A stretch of 64,000 nt of DNA. It comes from Theileria orientalis strain Shintoku. Its lineage: Eukaryota > Apicomplexa > Aconoidasida > Piroplasmida > Theileriidae. A program made the translations under genes and the position numbers. Below the pieces are notes generated by a model. That model saw nothing but the letters and a program-made list of their open reading frames with translations. It was not told the DNA's origin and searched no databases. Positions 1-11,049 of this stretch are shown one piece after another. Numbering within the stretch: the stretch's first letter is position 1; every line of letters begins with the position of its first letter. The stretch is from contig NC_025262.1 of assembly GCF_000740895.1 (NCBI RefSeq), positions 1,936,794 through 2,000,793 of the forward strand. Direction: 5' to 3'.

Positions 1-792
1 GAACTGAGATACATATTGTTCTCAGAGTTTGTACAAAAAGACGAACTAACGGTTAATGTATCAGCACTTTCCAAGATTGATGTGAACGTCGACCCTAAGC
101 AACTAAACTATTTAGTGGAAGGCGAATTATTGAGTCTGTTGTACCAGTTCAACACAGAAATAAGCGGTCTAACGATCATTAACACAAAAAGACATGCGTC
201 GTACGACAATGTTATGGTATCCGAAAACCCAGCGCTAGGCGAGTTTCAAAGTTTCACCCATAAACCGGTTTCCGAATTTCACCATCTTCTTATAGAGTGC
301 GGCTATTTGCCATTTACTATGAAAGAGTTTAACCCATCTGACTACGCGTTCGACAACCTACAACATGTTGTTCTGTATTACAGTATTGCAACCAACGCCA
401 ACATACCCCTGATGATAGAAATAGTTACCAACGGATGCAATTTACACGTCTCGGAAGGCTTTGAACCAAACCTGTCAGAATTCTTCGTACTTAAACAGAT
501 CCTTGAAGTTTCAAAGTATTACGACGGATCCACTTTGTCCGACGACTGGAGCGTCACGTACGAAATGGCGAATCTGAAGACGAAGGACGTTGAGGGGAAA
601 CTGAAGGAACTGCTGAGGATGTATGTAAGACCCATGGAGCTAATGCCCAAGCCCAGACGCGAGTTGGGAGCCCTCGTAGTGGTGACCTGCATCTTAGGAT
701 CAGTGACACTAATTGCTGGCTTGGCGCTTTTAATGCCCAGATGGTCGAGAATGCTTTCGAAGCTGGTTAAGAAACTTTATCACATTCACTAA
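1..792 (+). CDS. C-terminal part of a tail-anchored membrane protein, 5' end outside the window
   Basis: The reading frame is open to the left edge, and the first possible initiator in view (position 16) is TTG, so the real start lies upstream. About 263 residues are visible. One hydrophobic segment lies near the C-terminus (about residues 225-245 of the visible part) and is followed by a short basic tail rich in Arg and Lys. The middle contains a stretch with the pattern LYYS..(N)IPLMIEI. The same pattern occurs in the proteins at 9241, 40348, 53016 and 54358, so this may be a member of a lineage-specific family. I recognise no enzyme motif. It is not a FAINT domain by its visible pattern. 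It converges on the minus-strand gene at 848. Confidence 0.7.
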   Translation, partial: ELRYILFSEFVQKDELTVNVSALSKIDVNVDPKQLNYLVEGELLSLLYQFNTEISGLTIINTKRHASYDNVMVSENPALGEFQSFTHKPVSEFHHLLIECGYLPFTMKEFNPSDYAFDNLQHVVLYYSIATNANIPLMIEIVTNGCNLHVSEGFEPNLSEFFVLKQILEVSKYYDGSTLSDDWSVTYEMANLKTKDVEGKLKELLRMYVRPMELMPKPRRELGALVVVTCILGSVTLIAGLALLMPRWSRMLSKLVKKLYHIH

Positions 793-847
793 TCTATCTG
801 TATCGTGCACAACACTTACACACATACTGGTAATTCACATTAAATTA

Positions 848-1873
848 TTACTTCACTTTACACGTGTATCCATTCTCTCTTAACAGGTCTTGAAGATGAT
901 ACAGTTCACTGTTCGAACTCCTCACCTTAATAGTCCCCGTGCCCGTACAAGAGTGCGTCAGTATGTTTCTGTCCAAATTTACTGAAATAACGTGCAGTTT
1001 GCAGGAATCACAAATCTTAATAAGTTGCGTTTCGCAAGCGTCGGATTTCAACCCGGATAACTGAATCACAAACAGGCTAACGACCTTCGAAATGTCGTCC
1101 TTAACGCTGGCAGTGTCACTGAAAGCACCAGCAGTTACGGAGTCCCTACCCATGACATAATTGCTTTCCGAATTCACAGACATAGAATCGTTCGATCTCA
1201 TTCTTTTGTTGACCCAGCTCTTCGATTCAGAGTCCCTATTGCTGCCAGCAACTCCGTTGACGTCGTAGATAGGTTCAACACTCAGATTTAGGCGACGCTT
1301 GTTGCTCACTTCACTTGCGCCAAATATATCAACATGGCTCATTCCCCTCATACGGTTCTCTCTTCGCATCAAGTAGTTCGACTTCACAATTTCCCTAATA
1401 TCGTTTTCGGTGATCGCCGTACTAACTTCCTTAGTGTTCGAGTAACCACGGCAATTATCTGCCCTTTTATCCACTGATTCACTCACCACATATTTGTCCG
1501 AGTGGTATTTTCTGAATTTTGCTGTCAAGAAGTCACGAACACAGCGCTCTGAAGAGAGCCCCGCGGGCTTTGTAAAGTCGTTGTAAACACCGTAGGATCC
1601 CTTATCGGCAGAATTTTGGGACTCATTATCGTTTATGTTACATTTTTCAGAATCATTTTCGTCATCTTGGCAGTAGTCATAGTCCAATTTGAAAGATAAT
1701 TCACTTTCAGTGTCCACATTGGGGACGTTGTCGTCAACTTCGTTCTCTGCGTTAAAATCGCCAGAATCATCAGTTTCATCTTCTAAATTATTTTCAGGAT
1801 CAACGTAGGACTGTTCTAATTCTAAATTGTCAACTTCAAAAGGCAGATTCTCATCTGAACTTAATGCGGCCAT
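848..1873 (-). CDS. Acidic, largely disordered protein with a small C-terminal alpha/beta domain, unknown function
   Basis: Single-exon frame of 341 residues starting at an ATG at 1873. Roughly the first 110 residues are very acidic (Asp/Glu/Asn/Ser rich) and look disordered; the middle is Ser/Arg/Asn rich. Only the last 75 residues (about 265-341) look folded, with alternating hydrophobic strands and helices that end in Tyr-Thr-Cys-Lys-Val-Lys. That pattern could be a small ferredoxin-like or ACT/HMA-like fold, but I see no metal-binding CxxC. No signal peptide or membrane segment is visible, so a cytosolic or nuclear location is likely. I do not recognise the family. Confidence 0.7.
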   Translation of the reverse strand: MAALSSDENLPFEVDNLELEQSYVDPENNLEDETDDSGDFNAENEVDDNVPNVDTESELSFKLDYDYCQDDENDSEKCNINDNESQNSADKGSYGVYNDFTKPAGLSSERCVRDFLTAKFRKYHSDKYVVSESVDKRADNCRGYSNTKEVSTAITENDIREIVKSNYLMRRENRMRGMSHVDIFGASEVSNKRRLNLSVEPIYDVNGVAGSNRDSESKSWVNKRMRSNDSMSVNSESNYVMGRDSVTAGAFSDTASVKDDISKVVSLFVIQLSGLKSDACETQLIKICDSCKLHVISVNLDRNILTHSCTGTGTIKVRSSNSELYHLQDLLRENGYTCKVK

Positions 1874-2209
1874 CGTAAACCAAGGGAAATCCTAAACCAG
1901 ATCCAATAATATTTAAGTTTTAAAAAATAAATGAAAAATAAATTAATATTAAAAGTTCTGATTTGAAATGTGTACAATTTTTAATAACTTTTATTTGGGG
2001 CTCAGTATACAACACCAGATACATAAATCATACCCCCAAAATATCGCATATTGAATTGAAATTGATATTTTAGTTAAAATTTGGGTGTAAAATGCCGTAC
2101 AATATTTTTCATAGTTCAAATAGTGTAAATTATACTCATTATTGGCAAATTCGCTACTATTCCCTCAGCACAGATTGAATTTGGAATATACCCATAAATT
2201 GCCTCTGCA
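1874..2209. other. Intergenic, divergent promoter region
   Basis: This AT-rich stretch lies between the start of the acidic protein on the minus strand and the start of the Bud23 gene on the plus strand. It must hold both promoters. I see no gene or RNA in it. Confidence 0.5.
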
Positions 2210-3508
2210 ATGGCAATTAGACCGGAGCATTTGGCTCCTCCGGAAATTGTAAGTTGAAATTGGTGTAAATGTCTCACAATGTAGTACTATGGCGAGGAGG
2301 AATCCCGTAAATACTCAGCAAATTCCCGAATTAGGGAAATCCAAAGCCAAATGTCGGAAAGAGCACTGGAGATGTTGCTGTTACCAGAAGTAAAAATCAC
2401 AAATAGATCAGTTACATACACCCTATAGGCAGTATATATATATTTTTATGGTCTAGCACACTTAACAAATGATAATATGCCCGGAGTTGGGGTTGAAACA
2501 TGACCTGTCAGGATGAGTCGAGCTTAATTCTGGATATCGGATGCGGAACAGGCATAAGCGGCGAAGTAATATCGAGTTTTAACAACTTCTGGGTCGGCCT
2601 GGACATTAGCGAACACATGTTGCGTAAGAGTTAAATAAGATAAATATAAGATAGAAAAGGTGGTAGTAATATAAATATGATAAACAAAAATGTATCAATT
2701 AACAGACGAATCCTTATTTAATACCAACGGGAGCGGTGACATGATACTGTGCGATATTGGACAAGGGTTCAACTTTAGGCCGAACATGTTCGACGGAGCA
2801 ATAAGTATCAGCGTTATCCAGTGGCTATGTATATCAAACGATAAGTCGCAAGAGCCATATCAAAGACTGACAACATTTTTCAAGTGAGTGTTTAGTAGAG
2901 GACTTCAAAGTTAAGAATTAAATACGCAGTTAGTGGAAAACTGCAACAGAAGGAATAGTAACCACGTGTGTTTAGATGGCTCTACAAATGTTTAAACTAT
3001 AACGCGAGAGCATGCCTGCAGTTCTACCCAGAAAACGCAGAACAGTTGGAAATGATACTGTCAGTAGTTAATAAATGCCACTTTAACGGAGGATTGGTAG
3101 TGGATAATCCAGACTCAGTGAAGGCAAAAAAGTAAGTAGACCTATTCATAGTAGGCATTTGTTGTATTGAATTGTGATGATTGGTATTAGTCGTATAAGA
3201 TGGATTGATGGTTACATAGGTACTATCTGTGCATATGGACAGGAATTGGAAACGTACAATACAAGTTGCCAGAGTCTATAGTCGACGAGGAAGGAGAAGA
3301 AGGGGAAGTGGAAATACTTAAAAACGTAAACAACAAAAGAACTAAAAAGAAACACAAGTTAAACTATAAAGACAGAATCATAAAGAAAAAACAACAGCAG
3401 ATGAACAGGGTGAGTATGAATGATTAGTAAGTAAATAACAACCTGCAGGGGTTTCAAATAAGGCCGGATACGAAGTACACAGGAAGGAAAAGACCAACAT
3501 CGTTTTAA
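2210..3508 (+). CDS. BUD23: 18S rRNA (guanine-N7)-methyltransferase Bud23, seven exons
   Basis: Seven exons joined by short GT..AG introns: 2210-2248, 2285-2389, 2512-2623, 2706-2883, 2976-3131, 3220-3409 and 3449-3508. The joined protein starts [13 protein letters not shown] and then carries [16 protein letters not shown], the typical Bud23 N-terminus. The SAM-binding motif I is [14 protein letters not shown] (exon 3), and SISVIQWLC (exon 4) is the conserved post-motif region. The C-terminal part is Lys-rich and ends in TGRKRPTSF, close to the TGRKR end of eukaryotic Bud23. In the family the enzyme works with Trm112 to make m7G in 18S rRNA during 40S maturation in the nucleus. No single long frame shows this gene because each exon is short; the frame is kept across all six junctions. 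Together with Utp6 downstream it gives two ribosome-biogenesis genes within 6 kb. Confidence 0.92.
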
Positions 3509-3624
3509 AAGTAACGTCTCAACTTAAAATGTAAAATAAGCATATAAGCAATGTAAAATAAAATAATACTAGATCGATTAAAAAATAAAGCAAATTAAGT
3601 ACAATTAGCGTAAATTAGTTAAAT

Positions 3625-5989
3625 TTATACAAGAGTCGTCTCTCTTTTCTCCAACTTAAGAAGCTGTGGTAAGTGCCTCCACCCAGAAGGGTCCTGAAAA
3701 CGTTATAAATAGATGAAAAGTACCATGTCCTCAGTCCTGCCAATAATTTCACAACGTTTCACATTATTGAGGAAATTCTTAGACATGAGCTAAAAGAAAA
3801 TGAGATGGGAAAGGGGATTAGTAAGTAAAAAATGAGAAATAAGATAAAAGGTACCACAAGGTTAGTGCGAACGAAGCATCTAGTCTTATCACTCAAGAAG
3901 GCTGAAGAAAATGTGAGAATGATAAGAAGAAGTGGAATTTGAGAGTAATGTGATGACAAGGTAAGAATGAAAGTAGGCGAGAAACGTAGCAAAGTAAAAA
4001 CAAAGTACCTAAAGTGGTGTATTTAATGTTCTTCTTTCTCTCCTCAGACCCGTCGTAAGGATGCTTGTGTCGATAAACGTCAGTAAGATTGCTGAAAATA
4101 ATTGAAAATGAAAGTAGAATGAAAGTAAAATCATTGTGGTTAAGTGAATTGAAAAAAATAACAAAACTGAAGATAATTAAAGTGGAATACCCCGCTTTGG
4201 TGATCAAGTAGTAGCCAATTCTGTCAATGTCCCTAGAACCAGGAAAGCCAACCTCATCCTAGGAGCAGTATTTGTTGGAAATAAAAGGGAAAGTGGAGTG
4301 AATAGTAATAGTCTGAGTGTAAAAGTAACCTGTTTGTGTAAAACAACCGATTTCTCCATCCTTAGCTTCTCAGGGTCAGAAAGGTCAATGTCCTCAGGTG
4401 CACTAGGAAAAGAGTGAAAAAATTAAAAAGTACCAGTTCAGGTTCCCAGAAATTATAGTAGCCTTGTCCTCTGAATTAAAGATGTGATAAAGAAGTGAAC
4501 GTGGCAAGTTACTCTTGGAATTGTCGAGAAATCTGGCAAGCTCCCTGTCCCACCGGCTCCTCATCTCAACAGACCTGTTAACCCACCCCTGCAAGGGGGA
4601 AAGTCTGAATAGGCATATAAACAAGATAAGAAATGAAGGGCTAATTTGGTACATAAATAACTGAGTAAAAATTACAGCGAAAGCAAGTAGAAACTTTTAA
4701 ATTGAACAATAATGCAACGCCCCTCCTAAGCAGAATTATACTAAATGGTAAATTACCGGGTGGTGATATTTGGCATTGGTCTTTATGCTTAAGTTAAATC
4801 GTATCTTCAGGTACTAAGGAAAAATTAAAATAACTCAGGTACCTTAAACTCGTTTTTGATGAAAACCAATTGACCTAAAGAGCATTTATAGAAGGTTGAT
4901 ATAAGTAATGGCTTGCATAATATACAGAGTTAGCCACTAAATACCTGCAACTCTCCAGGCGGAAAGTGAGTGGATGCAATAGTATTTCTTGAAAATCGTC
5001 TTTTGCAACTTAATCACCAAGTCTGCGTCGTGGACTTCCTGGTCATAGGAGGAGGAAACGTAGCCACCGAAGACCCTCATGTATAACCTGGGAGCAGTGC
5101 CCAGAATCTTGGACGAGCACAGCTTGACGTCTTGCAGTATAACAATGTCCTAAAATTCAACATGAATGGGGAATGTATATTAGTCAGAGGCTGTTTGATG
5201 ACCAGCATTTGGCTTGCGACTAGAACGATTATGAAAGATACCGGGTCGTGCTGTTTGAGCATTTGAACGAAGGGCTCCCACACGGCCCTTTTGGACATTG
5301 AGTTCTGGAGTCCCGAGACGTTCCAAGTCAAGATTGTCCGAGGATCGTCGTCGCTTAAAGTGGAAAACCCCTGATCGTTAGCCTCGAACTCAGAGGACGA
5401 CAATGATGATAGGCGTCCACCGTGCAGGTCATAGCCATCATCGTCAACTTCATAAAGCAGCGGGTTGTCCTCAGGACTTGAATTGTAGTGGATATCGTCA
5501 GTCACCTCAGTGAAAACCTCTCGCTTCGATTTCATGTTCTCATCAGTTAGGGTTTCCTTATCACTCATGGTCACGTCAGGGAACGCCGGAACGAGACCGA
5601 CGTCGCATTTTTCAGCCTTAGGTTCCTCAGCCAGAGAGCCCTTTTCTAGCCTCTCTATGACCGGCTCAGAAGCCACCAAACCGACATCGCACCTCTCAAC
5701 AACAGGCTCTACGGCAAGCAATGAAACGTCAGAGGTTTCAATCACAGGTTCTTTGGCCTCAATCTGTGCACATTATGTGTTAATCGTGAGACAAGTATAA
5801 ATTATATAACGTAGTCTATGTGTATACTAATTCGTGGATTCTCCCTAGCAATTCAGCATCGAAAGTCTGCGACTCTGTATCGACGGTGACTGGCCTGTAC
5901 TCTATGTTGCAGTTTTCTACCTTAATGGACAGTCTGGACCTCTCAACTTCAAAGGACTGGTCCAACAGAAAAATATGGTTTTCTGCCAT
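3625..5989 (-). CDS. AP endonuclease / exonuclease III-like (EEP fold) protein with altered active site, multi-exon
   Basis: About ten exons on the minus strand. Start ATG at 5989 (MAENHIFLL); the first intron begins after codon 54 (exon 5828-5989), and the second exon is 5242-5763. The last exon ends with TAA at 3625. After an acidic N-terminal region with imperfect repeats (CDVGLV, EPV.ER) the EEP domain starts at WNVSGL. Next come DIVILQDVKL, a RWDRELARFL helix, GNLNCAPEDIDLSDP, a TDVYRHKHP segment and a C-terminal part ending near WRHLPQLLKL. These match the order of APE1-family motifs (WNVDGL, ILCLQETK, RWDEAF, GDLNVAHEEIDL, ADSFRHLYP). However, the APE1 metal or catalytic positions Glu96, Asp210 and probably Asp283 read Asp, Asn and Asn here, and no SDH is visible at the C-terminus. 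It may therefore be inactive as a nuclease. The exon joins are mine and the C-terminal third is the least certain. Confidence 0.7.
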
Positions 5990-6382
5990 CTCAATTATAG
6001 TACGGACTCTAAGTGTGTGTAACGGAGAGCATACATTCACTAAATATTAAATACAAAAATTATGTAAATAAAATTCAAAATAAAATACAATTAAAATGAG
6101 TGAATACAAACTCAAAAGGTTTCTAAATTAAATAAACATTTAACTAAAGGGACGATCCAGCGTCTCGTGAATCATAGATCTTATAAGAGAATATTTCCTT
6201 AAGTGTGTTAGCAAAGCTCTGCTATTCATCACGAGCACATTAGAATTTTTAAAGCTATTTTAATTTTAAAGTTTGGATAATTATAATGTATAAAAAGGCC
6301 CGGTAAAGTTGGGCGGAAGTTGTAAGAATTATCACTTATATCTGAGATCGTTTAGAAAAATGAAAGGATAAAATTTAGTAAA

Positions 6383-8578
6383 ATGGCAGACAAGGTGCAA
6401 AAACAGTTAGAAGATCTTGTTCCGGATCTACAAGAGTTGTTATCGCAAGAGCTGTTCAGCCTGAAGGAAGTCAAGAACATAATCGAGAGAAGAAGAGTAT
6501 TCGAATTTGAAATAATAAGCCCAGACCCAGCCGTAGCACTGGATTCATATAAAAAATACATAGAATACGAGTTGGAGCTGGATAAAATAATAGAATCACG
6601 GTATCGCAAAATGAAAAAAACAAACAGACTGAAAGGGTAAGTAAATCAAAAATAAATAATAAAAAAATGTAGAATCGACATTAACGGAATAATAAAAGAA
6701 GATATAAGTAAAGGTGACTCAAACTACAGAGGAACGAGTAGGAAGAAACTGAGAGTAGATGTGAACAATAAAAGGCACATACACAGAATATTTAGAAGAT
6801 GCTTAAGCAGATTTATAAGCAACACAGAAATGTATAATTCATACTTGAGTTTCTGTAGGCAGATAAAAGCAAACAGGCTGTTCGAAAGGGTGATAATGAA
6901 CGGACTGAGCAAAAACCCGAACGACGAGAACCTGTGGCTGATACTGGGCTCATACGTACTCAAAAACAGAGGAATAATAGCATCTAAAAACATAATACAA
7001 AGATCGCTGAGAATAATGCCGAACAACGTTAACCTAATACTGTACCTGTATCAGCTGGAAGTTAAGTCGCTGACGGAGATAGCAGCCACGTACGGAGAAG
7101 ACAAGGAAAGTATCGAGGAGAGCATAAGCAAGTGCCACATAATATTTGAGTACGGATTCGAAAATTTGAAGGAGGAGGACGCAGTGAAGTTATACTTTAG
7201 CACACTCTCAATAATGAATCAGCTGCTGAACCTGAAGGAACATAAGGACCTGTTGGAGGAGCTTCTGGAAAAAATCAACAGTAAGATGAAAGGGAGAAGG
7301 ATACCAATAGTAAGGCTATACAATCATCAAATAAATATGCTTGAGAATATGGTATCGAAGAGCGCAAACAGGAGGTTGGTGGGCACGAGTGGAAGTGCAG
7401 ACGATGGCACATCGGCCAGTGCAAAGGAGTCTGAGGAGGAGGAAGACGCGCTACTGAGAATGTTCGGTGAATGTTACACGGATGCCACAACTACCAGGAC
7501 CGCAAAGGATTCCAGTAAAGGCATGCTGATACCAGTGTTGCAGTTTATATGTAACACGATCGCTAGTAAAAATACTGAAGACATAGAAGCTAAGGATAAC
7601 TATACTGAAATTAGAATAGACGTAAATCCAAGTACAGAAGTGGAGGAAAGGCCTGTGAACGAGTTAAGTGATGACATGGACGGTAATGGCAATGAACTTT
7701 ACATAGACGGAGATAAGGAGTACCTAATAAAAAATTACTGCATCATAGAAAACGTGTACTACCTGTGTTTACTAGGAAGGGTACCTGAGTACTATGACGT
7801 TAAAGAGTGCAAGTACACGAGTAACATGGCAAACACTGAGCAGTTGAAGAAGCTGGAAGAAGTGTACGCAAATTACATGAGAAGAAGAAGGGAGGAAGTA
7901 GTCAAGTTCGCATTGGAGTTGAGTCCGGAAGATGTAAACGAGATTTATTACCACATTAAGCTGTTGGTACAACTGGCGAAGCTAGAAGACGTTGAAAAGA
8001 GTGTCGGAAGAAAGCTGCAGAAAAAAATCAAAGAGATGCTGGAAAAGTTGACAACAATTAGAGGATTGATAAGAGTTAGCGATGAGTTGGCGCAGATGAT
8101 ATTGAAATTGAAAGTGGATTTTGAGTTGAAAAGGAGAGCGTATGCGAATTTTAAATCATTAGCTCTAAACCATTTTAAATTTTTCATCAATTCGATGTTT
8201 AGCTCTCAGCTGTCAGTAGATGAGAAGATAGAAGTGTTCCTGATATGTTATAAACACAATGAAGAATATGAAAACCTTAAAATATTTTTAAATAAGTTGG
8301 AAAACATGGAAGAGTTTGTGAAGTTTACAGAAGGAAATTCAGAGCACTTGGACGAAAAAATATATAACGAACTTGTGGCATATATGACAGATGAGATGGA
8401 AGCTAAGGTGGAGAGAATGAGTACCAGTGAAATAGAAGTAAGTGAGTTGATAAAGGAAGTAAGCAGGCTCAATGGATGGATAGGAAATAGAAACATGGAA
8501 GTTAGCAGAGAAAATAAGCAAAAGATAAGTAACTTGAACGTAAAATTAGGTTTGTTCAACTGCTCAATAAAAAGTTAG
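6383..8578 (+). CDS. UTP6: U3 small nucleolar RNA-associated protein 6 (Utp6), two exons
   Basis: Exon 1 is 6383-6636 and exon 2 is 6673-8578, with a 36-nt intron (GTAAG..TAG). The N-terminus (DLVPDLQELLSQELFSLKEVKNIIERRRVFE, split here only by my reading, not by a junction) matches the conserved Utp6 start: a first helix, then F(S)..E(I/V)K.II..R...E. Exon 2 opens with NKRHIHRIFRRCL and W-containing HAT (half-a-TPR) repeats, including LWLILGSYVLKNRG and RSLRIMPNNVNL. Utp6 is part of the UTP-B subcomplex of the nucleolar small-subunit processome, which handles early 18S rRNA processing. The protein is about 719 residues, longer than the roughly 600 of human Utp6; the extra length is an acidic low-complexity insertion near the middle (Ser/Asp/Glu/Thr-rich, about 7375-7700). 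Confidence 0.85.
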
Positions 8579-9240
8579 AGGCCTAAGATGCAAATGAACA
8601 CCGCAGGGTATGAATTCAGGAGAAAGTGTGTGGAATCAGAACCATTGTCAGTGAAGAGGGACGACTTGATGTAACATAAGTTCATAAAATTTATAATACA
8701 CGGTAAATATGATATGCAACCAATTGACTAAACTAATAATGGTATAACAGGGTATATGTATATATGGAAGTATGTATGTACATATATATGTGGAAGTATG
8801 TATGTACATATATGTATATATGTATATGTATTGGGATTAAACATAGATGTATATATATATAAGGATAGAAAGTAGTAACTAAAAATATGGATGGAATCTG
8901 AATGAGCAGTAGGGACAAATAAGTAGTTTAATAGTCACCAAAGTAGATATAAATAAGTTAATAACTGATAAAGTATGTAAATTAAGTAATTTATTAATAA
9001 ATAAAAGTTAGATCTAACTAAGATAAAAATATGTGTAAAAGTGATGGTTACACACAAAGTTAATTTTGAGAAGGTAACTGGCATTATTATTTTCACGAAA
9101 GGTATATACAGAAACGTGATGGTTAAATTGAGTTTAAAACGGGAAATTAATATAAAATAAAGTTAGATAAAGGATATATCTCAGCCCCAGAGTAAAGACT
9201 AGCGGTTGGACGGAGATAGGTGGCAATAAAGTGTAAAGCA
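8579..9240. other. Intergenic region with AT-rich microsatellite
   Basis: No gene is visible. Apart from the microsatellite at 8751-8870, this is ordinary AT-rich DNA. The stretch just before 9241 contains a possible acceptor (agatag at 9214-9219), so a small upstream exon of the next gene cannot be excluded. Confidence 0.45.
8751..8870. repeat. TATG/TACA microsatellite with a duplicated 26-nt unit
   Basis: The stretch is made of tatgta/tatata steps. A unit containing tggaagtatgtatgtacata occurs twice in tandem at about 8765-8788 and 8791-8812. Simple-sequence DNA of this kind is prone to length changes. Confidence 0.75.
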
Positions 9241-10485
9241 ATGGTGACAATAGATTTACAGAATAAAGCACAAGAACCAGGAAAGAGCTCACATGGCTAC
9301 TATGTTATTGAAGCCGTCTACGAGGAATCGAATCTGTTTAGAAAGTTCGTCCACGTGCCAACAGCACAAATTAGTGAAGACAAAATCACAATTCAGAACA
9401 GAGAAAGGAAACTTGAGGTTATAGTGGACAAGAAAGAAGAAGGAGGAGACAATGTGTACACATTCGAAGTATTATTTTTAGCATTGGACCTGGAAAATCC
9501 TCTGATCATAATCATTGAATCGGAGTCTGAATCAAAATTTTTTAGGTACTCGGACTTAATGGGAGAAGGTAAACCAGGCTCAAAAAGGTTATCAGAAATT
9601 GAGGATTACCACGAAGAAGTTAGCATTTTAGACCCATTGTACAACGAGAGTATCAAAGCAGGAACTGTCTTGGTATACAGACTCGAAAAAAAGAAAAATT
9701 ACACGGGAGTCCAAGTTCATAGGGAGGATGAAGACTCTGAATATAGAGTATACGTACACACTCCAGACGACTTATGCAAAGATCGTAGCTCATGCGTATC
9801 CTACAACAACAAACTGGTGTTAACCTATATAGACGACAAACATGAAACTGGAGCACTGTATCCGATCCAAGAGAAGCCATACGAGAGAATAAAAGTCTAT
9901 AACCATGGCAACATGGATGAAGGAAACCTAATACAGTTTGATTGCGAAGGGAAATCCTTTAGCTATGAAAAGACTGAGGAGGGCAAGTGGAAGTACAGAG
10001 AAGGGCATAAGTTGGAGGAAGAAGAGGCCGAAGAGAGCGAGGATGAGGAAACTGAAGACTCATTCCAACCAGAAAATTCTGAAAATCGTTTAAGTTCAGA
10101 CAATAAGGCGAGAGGATGGGAAGATGCAACGGAGGCAACGAGGGAAAGCGATTCAGCCGAGGACATCCCGGACTTTTTGAGGGGCTCATTTGAGCCAACC
10201 AATTATACTGAGGACATGATTAAGAATATGGATAGAGGCGAAGATGACCACGACGGTCGATTACCTGATGATCATAAACAAGGTCACATAGAAGATGCGA
10301 CTAAAGGCGCTTCTGGACCAGAGAATAAGAGTCTTATTGGGAAAAACACAGGTAAAACCATTGATGAGGGGGCCTTTGAACACGACAACGGGGCACAAGC
10401 GCTAACAGGAACGTTAATTCCTGTAACAATTGCAGTGTTGGCGTGCCCAGCCTACATGGCATACGAATATTACCTTAAACGCTGA
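9241..10485 (+). CDS. Tail-anchored protein with two beta-rich modules and acidic stalk, unknown function
   Basis: I start this at ATG 9241 (MVTIDLQNK); the frame is open back to a GTG at 9220, and a small upstream exon is possible. It has about 414 residues. Two modules are visible. The first has FEVLFLALDLENPLIIIIES (about residues 75-95). The second has VYRLEKKKNYTGVQVHRE, then FDCEGKSFSYEKTEEGKWKY, a pattern ending in a K..W turn that resembles FAINT-type modules. A long acidic low-complexity stalk follows (about residues 255-385). The last 25 residues form a membrane segment with a tiny tail. No signal peptide is seen. The layout resembles the proteins at 1-792 and 53016-54137. It sits inside a core housekeeping region, unlike most family members. 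Confidence 0.7.
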   Translation: MVTIDLQNKAQEPGKSSHGYYVIEAVYEESNLFRKFVHVPTAQISEDKITIQNRERKLEVIVDKKEEGGDNVYTFEVLFLALDLENPLIIIIESESESKFFRYSDLMGEGKPGSKRLSEIEDYHEEVSILDPLYNESIKAGTVLVYRLEKKKNYTGVQVHREDEDSEYRVYVHTPDDLCKDRSSCVSYNNKLVLTYIDDKHETGALYPIQEKPYERIKVYNHGNMDEGNLIQFDCEGKSFSYEKTEEGKWKYREGHKLEEEEAEESEDEETEDSFQPENSENRLSSDNKARGWEDATEATRESDSAEDIPDFLRGSFEPTNYTEDMIKNMDRGEDDHDGRLPDDHKQGHIEDATKGASGPENKSLIGKNTGKTIDEGAFEHDNGAQALTGTLIPVTIAVLACPAYMAYEYYLKR

Positions 10486-10570
10486 GTACACGAGCTGCAC
10501 ACAGTAATGTATATCACTCTTTGCAATAAATTACACACGAACTAACAGCTTAACGGGGAAGTCAGCCAGT

Positions 10571-11000
10571 CTAGGTATTCAACTTCCTCTTGCGCTTCAG
10601 AGCCCTCTGTATAATCTTCTTGTCCCTGGCCCTCAGGGGCCGAGTGGAATCTACTGATCTCGAAAAGTTAATTCCAGTGTGTTTAACCTTATTGTCCATA
10701 TCAATATCATTAACCTGAGGCTAAAACGAAATTAGTGACATAAGTAAACCATCAACTAAAATACTCCAACGAAGCCGAATATTAAATTAAAATACCTGAT
10801 TTTGATTCGTGTTAAAGCCAAAATTCAGCTTAGCCAACTGAAAATAAGGTTAAGGGGCGAAAACGTACTTGCGATTTAACTTGCTTCTGCAGGCCCTTCA
10901 ACTCTCGCCTAAACTCCTTCTTTTTGCTACTTATCATATACTCATTCTTTATAACACTCATTCTCTTCTTGGTGGAAACCTTGGAGTTTTTCTTTGCCAT
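10571..11000 (-). CDS. Small, very basic protein, possibly nucleolar, three exons
   Basis: Start ATG at 11000, first exon 10869-11000, then two short introns (GTACG..CAG and GTATT..TAG), ending with TAG at 10571. The joined product is about 107 residues, Lys/Arg-rich throughout, with MAKKNSKVSTKKRM at the start, a helical KKKEFRRELKGLQKQ stretch and RALKRKRKLNT at the end. No membrane segment or signal peptide is seen. The composition fits a small ribosome-biogenesis or chromatin factor, but I cannot name it. It converges on the gene at 9241. Confidence 0.6.
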
Positions 11001-11049
11001 TTTAGTGAATAAAACAGAGAAACACGTACGCACAAATCAAAATAGGAAA

